The position numbers and the translations under genes are program-made. Under the pieces are notes generated by a model. The model saw only the letters and a list, made by a program, of their open reading frames with translations. It did no database searches and was not told the origin of the DNA. DNA of 64,000 bases from an uncultured Oscillospiraceae bacterium. Lineage in GTDB: Bacteria > Bacillota > Clostridia > Oscillospirales > Oscillospiraceae. The stretch covers positions 31,617-95,616 of the forward strand of contig CAKTOB010000007.1 in the NCBI GenBank assembly GCA_934589525.1. The letters are read 5' to 3'. Positions 1 to 8,308 of this stretch are shown here, piece after piece; the stretch's first letter is position 1, and the number at the start of each line of letters is the position of its first letter.

Positions 1-885
1 GAACTGCTGCCCATCCTCCGGCCGGAGCTGGACCAGGGCCTTCGGACAGGCCTGGGGCTCGTGTGCCTGTGCATGCTCCTGTCTTTGCTCCGGACCATGG
101 ATGTGGGAACCGCCAAAATAGGGAATGTGGTAGGGGCCGTCAGCATTGCGGGGCTGCTCTTCGGCAACGCCCAGGCCATGATCCGCCTGGGGGCGGATAC
201 GGTGACGCAAATGAGCGAATATGAAAAGCTTTTATTACCGGCAGCCACGGCGGCCATGGCCGCCCAGGGAGGCATCAACTCCGCCACGGCCCTTTACGCA
301 GGTTCCGCCCTATTCAATACGGTGCTCTCCGCCCTTTTGGGCCGTCTGCTGCTTCCGGTGCAGTATCTCTATCTGGCCGCCGCCACCGCCGGTGCGGCCC
401 TGGGAGGCGACAGCCTTAAAAATCTCAAAAACACCATGAAAGATCTGATTTTGTGGTGCCTTAAAACCTTGTTGTCCCTTTTCACCGCTTACCTTGGCAT
501 CACCGGGGTGGTCAGTGGCACCACGGACGCGGCGGTGGTCAAGGCCGCCAAAACGACCATTTCATCCCTGATCCCCTTTGTTGGAGGCATTTTGTCCGAT
601 GCCTCCGAGGCGGTGCTGGTGGGCACCGGGCTGTTGCGAAACGCCCTGGGGATTTACGGCATCCTTGCCATTTTATCGGTCTTTCTGGGGCCCTTCGGGA
701 AAATCGGCATCCAGTATCTGATTTTAAAGGGGGCGGCAGGCCTGTGCGCCATCTACGGCAGCAAGGAGGATACCGCACTGATCGACGACTTTTCCCAGGT
801 GATGCGGATGCTTCTGGGCATGACCGGAGGCATGTGTCTGCTGCTGCTGGTAAGCTCCGTTTGCTTTCTCAAGGGGGTGGGATAA
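1..885 (+). CDS. spoIIIAE: SpoIIIAE, stage III sporulation protein (5' end outside window)
   Basis: The frame is open from base 1 to a TAA at 883-885, so the start lies upstream and about 294 residues are visible; the family is usually near 400. The part seen is a polytopic membrane protein with many hydrophobic segments and the conserved region TTISSLIPFVGGILSDASEA. SpoIIIAE is a membrane part of the SpoIIIA-SpoIIQ channel that joins mother cell and forespore during engulfment. Its stop overlaps the spoIIIAF start by one base, and spoIIIAF-AG-AH follow in the usual order, which makes the assignment firm. In other sporeformers the operon is SigE-dependent; its promoter is not in this window. 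Confidence 0.93.
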   Translation, partial: ELLPILRPELDQGLRTGLGLVCLCMLLSLLRTMDVGTAKIGNVVGAVSIAGLLFGNAQAMIRLGADTVTQMSEYEKLLLPAATAAMAAQGGINSATALYAGSALFNTVLSALLGRLLLPVQYLYLAAATAGAALGGDSLKNLKNTMKDLILWCLKTLLSLFTAYLGITGVVSGTTDAAVVKAAKTTISSLIPFVGGILSDASEAVLVGTGLLRNALGIYGILAILSVFLGPFGKIGIQYLILKGAAGLCAIYGSKEDTALIDDFSQVMRMLLGMTGGMCLLLLVSSVCFLKGVG

Positions 886-1370
886 TGGCCAGCCGCTATG
901 TGCTCTCCCTGATCACCGCCGCCCTCATTGGGGGCATCCTTACAGGGCTTCTTCCGGGAGGCAGCTGCGGAAAGCTTTTAAAGTTTTTGTGCGGTGTGTT
1001 CTTATTGGCGGCGGTTTTGCGGCCCCTGGGAAAACTGGAGCTTCCGGATGTGGAGCTGTGGCTGTCGAGTCAGGACCTGGATGCCCGGGCGGCGGTGGAG
1101 GAGGGAATGAGCTACGCCCGGTCTCAAAAGCGGCAGGTCATATGCAGCCGTCTGGAAGCATATATTTTGGACAAAGCGGCGGAGCTGGGAATGGACATCG
1201 GGGTGGAGCTGAGCCTTGATGGAGCCGACTGTCCCCAGGCTGTGCGGCTGACAGGCAGCGTTTCCCAGTCCCGGCGGGAGCGCCTGGGGGAGGTCCTGGA
1301 AACAGAGCTGGGAATACCAAAGGAGAATCAATGTTGGCAGGAAGAGCAAGCGCCTGGGGGGCGTTCCTGA
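885..1370 (+). CDS. spoIIIAF: SpoIIIAF, stage III sporulation protein
   Basis: This is a 161-residue protein starting at the ATG whose A is the last base of the spoIIIAE stop, so the two are translationally coupled. An upstream extension of the frame lies inside spoIIIAE and is ignored. Two hydrophobic helices (about residues 5-25 and 33-50) are followed by a soluble domain, the usual SpoIIIAF plan. It is a membrane component of the SpoIIIA feeding-tube complex. The 3' end overlaps spoIIIAG by 40 bases. The call rests mainly on position and topology, because the sequence of this family is poorly conserved. Confidence 0.9.
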   Translation: MASRYVLSLITAALIGGILTGLLPGGSCGKLLKFLCGVFLLAAVLRPLGKLELPDVELWLSSQDLDARAAVEEGMSYARSQKRQVICSRLEAYILDKAAELGMDIGVELSLDGADCPQAVRLTGSVSQSRRERLGEVLETELGIPKENQCWQEEQAPGGRS

Positions 1371-1831
1371 AAAAGAACCGCTATGTGCTGCTGGTGCTGC
1401 TGTGTGGCCTGGCGCTGCTGTGCTGGCCCCAGGAGAAAAAACAGCAGCCGGTGTCTCAGGAGCGGCAGGAGCAAGCCCCGGCGGAGGATCTGGAAAAGCG
1501 TTTGGAAGAGGTCCTGGGGCAGGTATCCGGGGTGGGGGCGGTGCGGGTGCTGCTGACGCAGTCGTCCTCCGAAACCACCCTCTATCAGACGGACGAAACG
1601 GAGGCGCGGGAGGAGCATGGAAGCAACGTCCGCCGGGAAACGGTGCTGGTTACGGACGGCAGCCGCCAACAAACCGGCCTTGTCCGGCAGACCCAGGCCC
1701 CCGGCTATCGGGGGGCCCTGGTGGTGTGTCAGGGTGGGGATGTCCCGGCGGTGCGGCTGGCGGTAGTGGAGGCGGTGGCGGGGGTCACCGGCCTTTCCAC
1801 CAATCGAATCACGGTGCTGAAAATGAAGTAG
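1331..1831 (+). CDS. spoIIIAG: SpoIIIAG, stage III sporulation protein
   Basis: This 166-residue protein starts at an ATG preceded by AAAGGAGAATCA, a good ribosome-binding site. One membrane helix (about residues 18-35) is followed by a charged linker and a soluble domain with the ring-building features of SpoIIIAG, for example LEEVLGQVSGVGAVRVLLTQ. SpoIIIAG forms a large ring in the intermembrane space during engulfment. It is shorter than many relatives (about 190-230 residues), with the difference in the linker. It overlaps spoIIIAF and is followed 12 bases later by spoIIIAH. Confidence 0.92.
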   Translation: MLAGRASAWGAFLKKNRYVLLVLLCGLALLCWPQEKKQQPVSQERQEQAPAEDLEKRLEEVLGQVSGVGAVRVLLTQSSSETTLYQTDETEAREEHGSNVRRETVLVTDGSRQQTGLVRQTQAPGYRGALVVCQGGDVPAVRLAVVEAVAGVTGLSTNRITVLKMK

Positions 1832-1843
1832 GGAGGGCTTATT

Positions 1844-2401
1844 GTGAAAATTTGGAAGAAGAACCTGATTGCGGCGGCGATCCTTGTAACGGTTTGTGCC
1901 GGTATCTACGTCAACTGGCTCTATGCCGGAGGCAGGCAGACCCAGACCCTCAGCGACACCCTGGACACCCAGAAGGTCATGAGCGATGAGGACCTGGCAG
2001 TATCTGAGGACATGGCGGCCATTATGGCAGGGGAAGACCCCACCACCACAGCCGAGAGCTACTTTGCGGCGGTGCGGCTGTCCCGGCAGCAGGCCCGGGA
2101 CGATGCCATTAACCTTCTTCAGGAGGCCGCCAGCATCTCCGGCGACAGCAAGGCCGCGGAATCCGCGGCGGACCTGGAAGACATTGTGCAGACCGCCCTG
2201 AGTGAGGCCCAAATCGAAAGCCTGGTCATTGCCAAGGGCTATGCCGACTGTGTGGCCTATATGACGAACGAGGGCATCTCCGTAGCGGTGGCCGCCCCGG
2301 AGGGCGGCTTGCAGCAGCAGGATGTGGCGGTGATCGCCGATGTGGTCATGAGCCAGTCCGCCTATGGTTTAGACAGCATACGGGTGGTGGAAGTGCAGTA
2401 A
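1844..2401 (+). CDS. spoIIIAH: SpoIIIAH, SpoIIQ-binding sporulation protein
   Basis: This 185-residue protein starts at GTG with GGGAGGGC just upstream. The N-terminal membrane helix (about residues 7-28) is followed by an acidic linker and a C-terminal YscJ/FliF-type domain (about 90-185, with EDIVQTALSEAQIESLVIAK). SpoIIIAH on the mother-cell side binds SpoIIQ on the forespore side and forms the channel ring. It is the last gene of the spoIIIA operon and is followed at once by a strong terminator. Confidence 0.93.
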   Translation: MKIWKKNLIAAAILVTVCAGIYVNWLYAGGRQTQTLSDTLDTQKVMSDEDLAVSEDMAAIMAGEDPTTTAESYFAAVRLSRQQARDDAINLLQEAASISGDSKAAESAADLEDIVQTALSEAQIESLVIAKGYADCVAYMTNEGISVAVAAPEGGLQQQDVAVIADVVMSQSAYGLDSIRVVEVQ

Positions 2402-2406
2402 AAAGT

Positions 2407-2460
2407 TCCCCCTGAAACAGATTCCGGCGACAAACCGGGATCGTTTCAGGGGGATTTTTT
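2407..2460 (+). terminator. Rho-independent terminator of spoIIIA operon
   Basis: A perfect 12-bp stem (2407-2418 with 2443-2454) is followed by a run of six T. The 24-base loop can form a smaller inner stem. It begins six bases after the spoIIIAH stop. Confidence 0.92.
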
Positions 2461-2545
2461 GTTTGAACCCTGAATAAAAACAAAATTTTGTTCGAAAGAA
2501 GAAAAATAAGAGAGAGAAGTCCCCTTTTCTTGGGAAAAATAGGGG

Positions 2546-2574
2546 TGGAAATCTGGCTGCTTTTATGGTATTAT
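2546..2574 (+). promoter_or_regulatory. Promoter of uppP-like gene and ftsK/spoIIIE
   Basis: TGGAAA (2546-2551) and TATTAT (2569-2574) are 17 bases apart, with TGG directly before the -10 (extended -10). The start codon of the UppP-like gene follows 36 bases later behind AAAGGAGG. The -35 matches consensus at four of six bases. Confidence 0.6.
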
Positions 2575-2610
2575 ATAGTGAAATAACTATGTAAAGGAGG
2601 AAACGGCAAT

Positions 2611-3441
2611 ATGAATTGGATGCAAAGTATGTTGTACGGCTTCCTGTCCGGTGTGGCGGAGGTCCTGCCGATTTCTTCCAGAGCCCATGGCATTTTGCTG
2701 CTGAAGATTTTCGGAGCTTCCGGCAACAGCAATCTGATGATGCTCATGCTTCATGCCGCCCTGCTTGCGGCACTGCATGTATCCAGCCGCGCCCACCTGA
2801 CCAGGATCCATCGGGCCCTGGCCCTGGCCCGGATCCCCAAGAAAAAGCGCCGCCGCCCCCTGGACCTGAAAAGCCTCATGGATTTTAAGCTCCTGCGGAC
2901 CATGGCCCTGCCCATTATTCTGGCCTACTGCTTTTATAACAGCCTGTCCTTCCTGGTGGGGAGTCTTCTGGCCATTGCGGCGTTTTTGTTCCTCAACGGA
3001 TTGATTCTGTATATCCCCCAGTTTTTCCCCACGGGCAACAAGGATTCCCGGAATATGAGCCGGGTAGAGGGGCTGCTCATCGGTCTGGGCGGGGCCCTTT
3101 CCGTACTGCCGGGCGTTTCCGGCATCGGCGCCATGGTCTCCGTCAGCTCTATTTGCGGCGTGGACCGGAGCTATGCCCTGGACAATGCCCTGATGGCCTC
3201 CATGGTGATTTCCGCTGCCATGGTGGTGAGTGATGCCGTCCGGCTGGTTGCCGGAGGCTTTGGAGGCGTGACCTTCCGCATCGTGCTGGTGTATCTGGCC
3301 TCGGCCTTCGCCAGCTTCCTGGGAGGCATGCTGGGGGTCAGGCTCCTGAAAAAGACCGTGGGAGAGCGGGGATTTTCCTTCTTCGCTTTTTACTGCTGGG
3401 GCCTGAGCCTGTTTACATTCTTTTTGAACCTTGTGGCCTGA
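2611..3441 (+). CDS. UppP/BacA-like membrane protein with altered active site
   Basis: This 276-residue polytopic membrane protein starts at ATG behind AAAGGAGG. Two blocks match undecaprenyl-diphosphatase (UppP/BacA): residues 10-27 (GVAEVLPISSRAHG) and 167-173 (PGVSGIG). In active UppP the first block is ExxxE...SSxxH and the second PGxSRSG. Here the first Glu is Ser13, while Glu17 and His26 remain, and the catalytic Arg of the second block is Gly. A basic stretch (KKKRRR, 77-82) lies in a loop. Active UppP recycles the lipid carrier of peptidoglycan synthesis; this protein keeps the fold signals but may lack that activity. It lies 14 bases upstream of ftsK/spoIIIE, probably in one transcript. 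Confidence 0.72.
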   Translation: MNWMQSMLYGFLSGVAEVLPISSRAHGILLLKIFGASGNSNLMMLMLHAALLAALHVSSRAHLTRIHRALALARIPKKKRRRPLDLKSLMDFKLLRTMALPIILAYCFYNSLSFLVGSLLAIAAFLFLNGLILYIPQFFPTGNKDSRNMSRVEGLLIGLGGALSVLPGVSGIGAMVSVSSICGVDRSYALDNALMASMVISAAMVVSDAVRLVAGGFGGVTFRIVLVYLASAFASFLGGMLGVRLLKKTVGERGFSFFAFYCWGLSLFTFFLNLVA

Positions 3442-3455
3442 TTGGAGGAGTTTCA

Positions 3456-6170
3456 ATGGCACAAAAGAAGCCTTCGACCCGGGCGGATGAAGCCGCCGCC
3501 AAATCCAAAACCAAATCCGCCGCTGGGAAACCCAGCGGCAAAACTACCCCTCCGAAGAAGCGTGCTCCGGAGAAGGTGAAAAAAAGCAATCAGGATTTTG
3601 CCGGAGGCCTGGCCCCCAACGTCCTGTTTGCCTTCCTCAGCATCGTTCTGTTCGTGCTGTTCCTGGTTATTGCGGTGAACCCGGACGGGGCATTGCTGAA
3701 GGCCATGAAGTCCGTGATCCTGGGCCTGCTGGGCCAGGTGGGATTTTATTTTTTCATTCCCGCCTTTTTGTATCTATTTATTATCCAGACCTTTGGAAGA
3801 AAGCATTCTCCCATCATGCGCAGCATCTGCGTCATCGCCTTTGTGCTGCTCAGCGGCAGTATTTACCATCTGGCGGTGCAGCGGCAGGGCATGGCTGAGG
3901 GTCTGGCGGTGATTCCGGACCTGTATACAGGGGGCGTGGATGGCCGCACCGGCGGCGTGCTCTGCGGGGGCCTTGCCATGCTGCTGCGCTGGTCCTGCGG
4001 CAATGTGATCTCCTATTTGATTCTGGGCATTTCCGCGGTGCTGACCCTCCTGGGCTCCATGCAGATCACCGTTCCCAGCATTATAAGAGCCATTGCCAAC
4101 CGGCCCAGAGAGCAATGGGAGGAAGAGGAGGATTATATTGAACCAGCGGCGGCGGTGGTGAACCACCTGGCCAATAAGCGCATGGAGCAAAAGCGCCGCA
4201 AACAGGCTCCCCAGCCCGCTCCCCAGCCGCTGCCGGAAAAATCCCCGGTGCAGCCCCAGCCCAAAAAGCAGAGCAAGCAGGAGCCTCCTGTGGAGCAGGA
4301 TCCCCCGGTTTCCACCACCGGCACCCCCTCCAAAGCGGCAGATGTAATGAATACCATTGATTTGGACATTGATGCCCCCATGTATCCGGCCACCAAGGGC
4401 ATCCCTGTGGAAAAGGATACCGCCGAGTTAGAGCCGGAGGAGCCTGTGCGCCGCCGGGAGCCGGAGCCCATCCCCCAGGAGATGCCGCCCTTTGTAAAGC
4501 GCCGGGAGCCTGCGCCGGAGAAGCCCAAGAAACCGGCGGCCCCCAAAGCCTCTGCCCCGGAAGCCGGTGAAACCGGGGAGAAGCCCGGTAAAGTCACCAC
4601 CAAGGAGGCGGCAGAGTCTGCCCGCCAGGTGGCGGCGGAGATCGCCCAGACCCAGGATACGCCCCCCCAGGCCTACAGCTTCCCGCCGCTGGAGCTTTTG
4701 CGCCGACCCGTTGGAGCCAGCTCCGACGGCACCGAGGAAATGCGGGAAAATTCCAGACGGCTCAATGAGACCCTGGCAAGCTTCCGCATCGATGCCCATA
4801 TTATCAACGTTACCCGGGGCCCCAGCGTCACCAGGTATGAGGTAGAGCTTGATAAGGGCGTGCGGCTGAGCAAGCTGACCTCCTGCGCCGATGACATTGC
4901 CCTGAGCCTGGGTGCCTCCGGCGTGCGTATCGCCGCCGTTCCCGGGAAAATCTCCATTGTGGGCATCGAGGTCCCCAACCGCACCGTGACCACGGTTTCC
5001 CTGCGGGAGGTGGTGGATTCTCCGGAGTTTGCCCGGGCAAAATCCAAGTCCTCCTTCTCCGTGGGCAAGGACATCGGCGGCAACTGCATCGTGGGCAACA
5101 TTGCGAAGATGCCCCATATGCTCATTGCCGGTACCACCGGTTCCGGCAAATCCGTGTGTATGAACTCCATTATCATCAGCCTTTTGTACAAGGCCGGGCC
5201 CGAGGACGTCAAGCTCATTATGGTGGACCCCAAAATGGTGGAGCTGGGCATTTACAACGGCATTCCCCATCTGCTGATCCCTGTGGTCACCGACCCCAAA
5301 AAGGCTGCCGGTTCCCTGCAATGGGCGGTCACGGAAATGCTGCGGCGGTATAAGCTCATGTCCGACGTGGGGGTCCGGGATTTGGAATCCTACAACAGCA
5401 TTATGATGTCCGAGGAGGACGGCCAGAAGCTGCCCCAGATCATCGTCATCATTGACGAGCTGGCAGACCTGATGCTGGTGGCCGCCAAAGAGGTGGAGGA
5501 TTCCATCTGCCGCATTGCCCAGATGGGCCGTGCCGCCGGAATGCACCTGATCATCGCCACCCAGCGTCCCTCCGCCGACGTGATCACCGGTCTGATGAAG
5601 GCCAACATTCCCTCCCGTATCGCCTTCTCCGTGGCCTCCGCCATGGAATCCCGGATCATTCTGGATACCCAGGGCGCAGAAAAGCTGGTAGGCAAGGGTG
5701 ATATGCTCTATGCCCCCATTGGCTGCGGAAAGCCCCTCCGGGTCCAGGGCTGCTTTGTCACCGACAGCGAGGTAGAGGCTGTGGCCGGGTTCGTGAAAGA
5801 ACACTACATTGCGGATTACAACCAGCAGGTCCTGGAGGAAATTGAAAAGAAGGCCCAGCAGACCGGAAAATCCGGCAAGGGTGCCTCCGCCCCGGACCCG
5901 GAGCCTACGGACGGGGAGCTGGAGGGAGACGAAATGCTCCCGGCAGCGGTGGAGGTCATTCTGGAGACCGGACAGGCCTCCGTCTCCATGCTCCAGCGCA
6001 GGCTCAAGCTGGGCTACGCCCGGGCCGCCCGGATCGTGGACGAAATGGAAGAAAAGGGCATCGTAGGCCCCTTCCAGGGCTCCAAGCCCCGGGCCATCCT
6101 GATCACCAAGGAAGAATGGGCCGCCCGCAACGGCGACATGCCGGAGGACGAGTCCTTGTCGGAAAACTAA
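3456..6170 (+). CDS. ftsK: FtsK/SpoIIIE-family DNA translocase
   Basis: This 904-residue protein starts behind TTGGAGGAG. A basic N-terminus (1-45) precedes about four membrane helices (roughly 52-200). A long Pro/Glu/Lys-rich linker (about 215-400) follows, then the motor domain with Walker A AGTTGSGKS at 558-566 and the Walker B region IIVIIDELADLM, and a C-terminal winged-helix gamma domain (about 830-890) that reads DNA polarity. It pumps chromosome DNA through the division or sporulation septum. In a sporeformer it could serve as SpoIIIE, FtsK/SftA or both; sequence alone does not separate these. A strong terminator follows 8 bases after the stop. Confidence 0.93.
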   Translation: MAQKKPSTRADEAAAKSKTKSAAGKPSGKTTPPKKRAPEKVKKSNQDFAGGLAPNVLFAFLSIVLFVLFLVIAVNPDGALLKAMKSVILGLLGQVGFYFFIPAFLYLFIIQTFGRKHSPIMRSICVIAFVLLSGSIYHLAVQRQGMAEGLAVIPDLYTGGVDGRTGGVLCGGLAMLLRWSCGNVISYLILGISAVLTLLGSMQITVPSIIRAIANRPREQWEEEEDYIEPAAAVVNHLANKRMEQKRRKQAPQPAPQPLPEKSPVQPQPKKQSKQEPPVEQDPPVSTTGTPSKAADVMNTIDLDIDAPMYPATKGIPVEKDTAELEPEEPVRRREPEPIPQEMPPFVKRREPAPEKPKKPAAPKASAPEAGETGEKPGKVTTKEAAESARQVAAEIAQTQDTPPQAYSFPPLELLRRPVGASSDGTEEMRENSRRLNETLASFRIDAHIINVTRGPSVTRYEVELDKGVRLSKLTSCADDIALSLGASGVRIAAVPGKISIVGIEVPNRTVTTVSLREVVDSPEFARAKSKSSFSVGKDIGGNCIVGNIAKMPHMLIAGTTGSGKSVCMNSIIISLLYKAGPEDVKLIMVDPKMVELGIYNGIPHLLIPVVTDPKKAAGSLQWAVTEMLRRYKLMSDVGVRDLESYNSIMMSEEDGQKLPQIIVIIDELADLMLVAAKEVEDSICRIAQMGRAAGMHLIIATQRPSADVITGLMKANIPSRIAFSVASAMESRIILDTQGAEKLVGKGDMLYAPIGCGKPLRVQGCFVTDSEVEAVAGFVKEHYIADYNQQVLEEIEKKAQQTGKSGKGASAPDPEPTDGELEGDEMLPAAVEVILETGQASVSMLQRRLKLGYARAARIVDEMEEKGIVGPFQGSKPRAILITKEEWAARNGDMPEDESLSEN

Positions 6171-6178
6171 AACATTGA

Positions 6179-6215
6179 CCCCGGGCAGATCCCAAAACAT
6201 CTGCCCGGGGTTTTT
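6179..6215 (+). terminator. Rho-independent terminator after ftsK/spoIIIE
   Basis: A perfect 12-bp GC-rich stem (6179-6190 with 6199-6210) with an 8-base loop is followed by five T. The rest of the 302-base gap up to murB (6216-6415) shows only a small TTTGT/ACAAA inverted repeat and no convincing gene. Confidence 0.93.
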
Positions 6216-6415
6216 GCAGTGTTCCCAATAAACGGAAGAGCCCGTATGCCCCATTTTGTTTGTCACAAATACATCAAAAATGTTTCGTTCCTCCTGAAAT
6301 TTGACGTGTATATCCTTTCAACCGTACAGGTTTTAATTGCAGCCGCCAGACCGGAAACGTGGTACAACGGCATTTGTTATGCTCCACGCTTCCGCAGACT
6401 GGGCAGAAATCCTCA

Positions 6416-6444
6416 TTGCATAATAGTCCAAATTGTGGTATACT
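6416..6444 (+). promoter_or_regulatory. Promoter of murB-whiA-dnaE
   Basis: TTGCAT (6416-6421), a 17-base spacer and TATACT (6439-6444) preceded by TGG form a strong extended -10 promoter. Transcription should begin near 6451, about 22 bases before the murB ATG. This rules out longer upstream start codons in the same frame. Confidence 0.85.
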
Positions 6445-6472
6445 GTATGGGAGTTTACACCCGGAGGCGTTT

Positions 6473-7387
6473 ATGACTGAATTAACTGATTTTCAGCGGA
6501 AAACCGAAGAAATCTATCCAGAAATCTCCCTGCGCTTTTGGGAGCCTCTGGAAAAACATACCTCCTTCCGCATCGGCGGCCCTGCGGAGGTCATGGCTTT
6601 CCCTAAGAACCCGGAGCAGCTGGGACTGCTTTTAAATAAGTCCGCTTTATTGGACTGCAAACCGGTTATCCTAGGAGCAGGAACCAACGTTCTGGCACCG
6701 GACGAGGGGGTCCGGGGGCTTGTGATTTGTCTCAAGGACTGCCTGGACGGCATGGAGCTAGTGGATGACCATTGCCTGCGGGTCCTGGCCGGTGTGACTA
6801 TGGCCAGAGCCGCCGTCTTTGCCGCCAAAAACGGCCTTTCAGGGTTGGAATTTGCCCACGGCATCCCGGGGACTGTAGGCGGGGGCGTTTACATGAACGC
6901 CGGGGCCTACGGCTCGGACATCTCCCGGGTCTGTGTGTCGGCGGAGGTCATGGATAAAGAAGGGAATATGAGAATCGTTTCTGCCCAAGAGCTGGACTTT
7001 TCCTATCGTCACAGTGCCTTGGAGGACACCGGGGAAATCGTAGTCAGTGCCACGTTCCGACTGACCCCGGAGGAGCCGGAGAAAATTCGGGAGAAAATGA
7101 AGGAGTTGCAGACCAAACGTCTGGCCTCCCAACCCCTGAACCTGCCCTCTGCCGGGTCCGCCTTTAAGCGTCCCGCCCAGGGCTATGCCGCGGCCCTGAT
7201 CGACCAAGCGGGGCTCAAGGGCTACCGGGTGGGGGATGCGGCCATTTCCGAAAAACACGCTGGCTTTGCCGTCAATTTGGGAAATGCCACCGCCGCCCAG
7301 GTCCGGCAGCTGCTTTATGAGGTGGCCCAGAAAGTCAAGACCAACTCCGGCATTACTTTGGAGCCGGAAATTCGCATCTGGAAATAG
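6473..7387 (+). CDS. murB: UDP-N-acetylenolpyruvoylglucosamine reductase
   Basis: This 304-residue protein starts at ATG 6473, with GGAGG 6 bases upstream; an in-frame upstream extension would begin before the promoter. MurB reduces UDP-GlcNAc-enolpyruvate to UDP-MurNAc with FAD and NADPH in the cytosol, the second committed step of peptidoglycan synthesis. FAD-binding motifs GAGTNVLAPDEGVRGLVI and GIPGTVGGGVYMNAGAYG are present. So are the catalytic serine in SAGSAFKRP and the C-terminal glutamate in LEPEIRIW. whiA follows 14 bases after the stop. Confidence 0.96.
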   Translation: MTELTDFQRKTEEIYPEISLRFWEPLEKHTSFRIGGPAEVMAFPKNPEQLGLLLNKSALLDCKPVILGAGTNVLAPDEGVRGLVICLKDCLDGMELVDDHCLRVLAGVTMARAAVFAAKNGLSGLEFAHGIPGTVGGGVYMNAGAYGSDISRVCVSAEVMDKEGNMRIVSAQELDFSYRHSALEDTGEIVVSATFRLTPEEPEKIREKMKELQTKRLASQPLNLPSAGSAFKRPAQGYAAALIDQAGLKGYRVGDAAISEKHAGFAVNLGNATAAQVRQLLYEVAQKVKTNSGITLEPEIRIWK

Positions 7388-7401
7388 AAAGAGGGGGAAC
7401 C

Positions 7402-8307
7402 ATGCAGTCCTTTTCTGCCGCCGCAAAGGCGGAAATATGCCGGGAAGTTCCCCAGCGCATTGATTGTGCCCTGGCGGAGTGCTTCGGCATCCTGCTGTTT
7501 TGCAACAGCTTCCAGGACCGGTGCATTAAAATCATCACCGAGAGCCAGGATTTTGGCCGCCTGCTTCCCAAGCTGTTCCGCAAGGCCTTCGGCCTGGGCT
7601 TTGACCAGCTGCCGGAGGAGGGGACCCAGGGAAAGCTGTCCTACTGGATCACCGCTCCGGAAAAAATCCGGGTGATCATGGAGTCCTTCGGCTTTACCCC
7701 CGGGGATACCCTGTCCCTGCACATCAATCTGGCGGTGGTGGAGGAAGACGACTGTAAAGAGGCCTTCCTCCGGGGGGCCTTTCTCGCCGGCGGCAGCGTG
7801 ACCCATCCGGCCAAGGCCTACCATCTGGAATTTACCACCACCCATCAGAGTGTTGCCAGAGAATGCTATATGCTGCTCCATGAGACCATGGGCTTCTATC
7901 CCAAAACCGCCGCCCGGTCCGGGGCCCAGGTGCTGTATCTCAAACAGAGCGACCTGATCTCCGATTTTCTCACCTTCCTGGGTGCGCCTGTGGCTGCCAT
8001 GGGCATTATGGAGGCAAAGCTTGAAAAAGAGCTGAATAACCAGGTGAACCGCTGCTGCAACTGTGACGATGCCAATACCTCCAAGGTGGTGGAAGCTGCC
8101 CAGGAGCAGCTGGTGGCCATTCGTTTGCTGCGGGACCGGGGGCTTCTGGAAAAGCTGCCGGAGAAGCTTTGTCAGGCGGCCCAGGCCCGGGAGACAAACC
8201 CGGAGGCATCCCTGTCAGAGCTGGCGGCCATGATGGAGCCGCCCATTACCAAGCCCGCCATGAATCACCGGCTGCAGCGCATCGTGCAGCTTTCCAAGGA
8301 GGCGTAA
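7402..8307 (+). CDS. whiA: DNA-binding protein WhiA
   Basis: This 301-residue protein starts behind GAGGGGGAACC. The N-terminal half has the WhiA domain related to LAGLIDADG endonucleases but without nuclease residues (GAFLAGGSVTHPAKAYHLEF). The C-terminal helix-turn-helix contains a stretch near residues 270-297 ending RLQRIVQLSK. In Gram-positive bacteria WhiA affects cell division and chromosome segregation; in actinomycetes it controls sporulation. Many Firmicutes place whiA after yvcJ and yvcK; here it lies between murB and dnaE, and no yvcJ/yvcK appears nearby. Confidence 0.95.
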   Translation: MQSFSAAAKAEICREVPQRIDCALAECFGILLFCNSFQDRCIKIITESQDFGRLLPKLFRKAFGLGFDQLPEEGTQGKLSYWITAPEKIRVIMESFGFTPGDTLSLHINLAVVEEDDCKEAFLRGAFLAGGSVTHPAKAYHLEFTTTHQSVARECYMLLHETMGFYPKTAARSGAQVLYLKQSDLISDFLTFLGAPVAAMGIMEAKLEKELNNQVNRCCNCDDANTSKVVEAAQEQLVAIRLLRDRGLLEKLPEKLCQAAQARETNPEASLSELAAMMEPPITKPAMNHRLQRIVQLSKEA

Positions 8308-8308
8308 C

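Noticed and set aside
1328..2212. A 294-codon minus-strand frame opposite spoIIIAG and spoIIIAH
   Set aside because: The plus strand carries the conserved spoIIIA gene order with good ribosome-binding sites.
4428..6266. A 612-codon open frame on the minus strand opposite the ftsK motor domain
   Set aside because: The plus strand has Walker motifs and the winged-helix end of FtsK/SpoIIIE; the reverse frame is Gly/His-rich and has no domain.
6219..6472. A small ORF (about 85 residues) or long N-terminal extension of murB
   Set aside because: Both would lie across a strong extended -10 promoter; murB has a good ribosome-binding site at 6462-6466.
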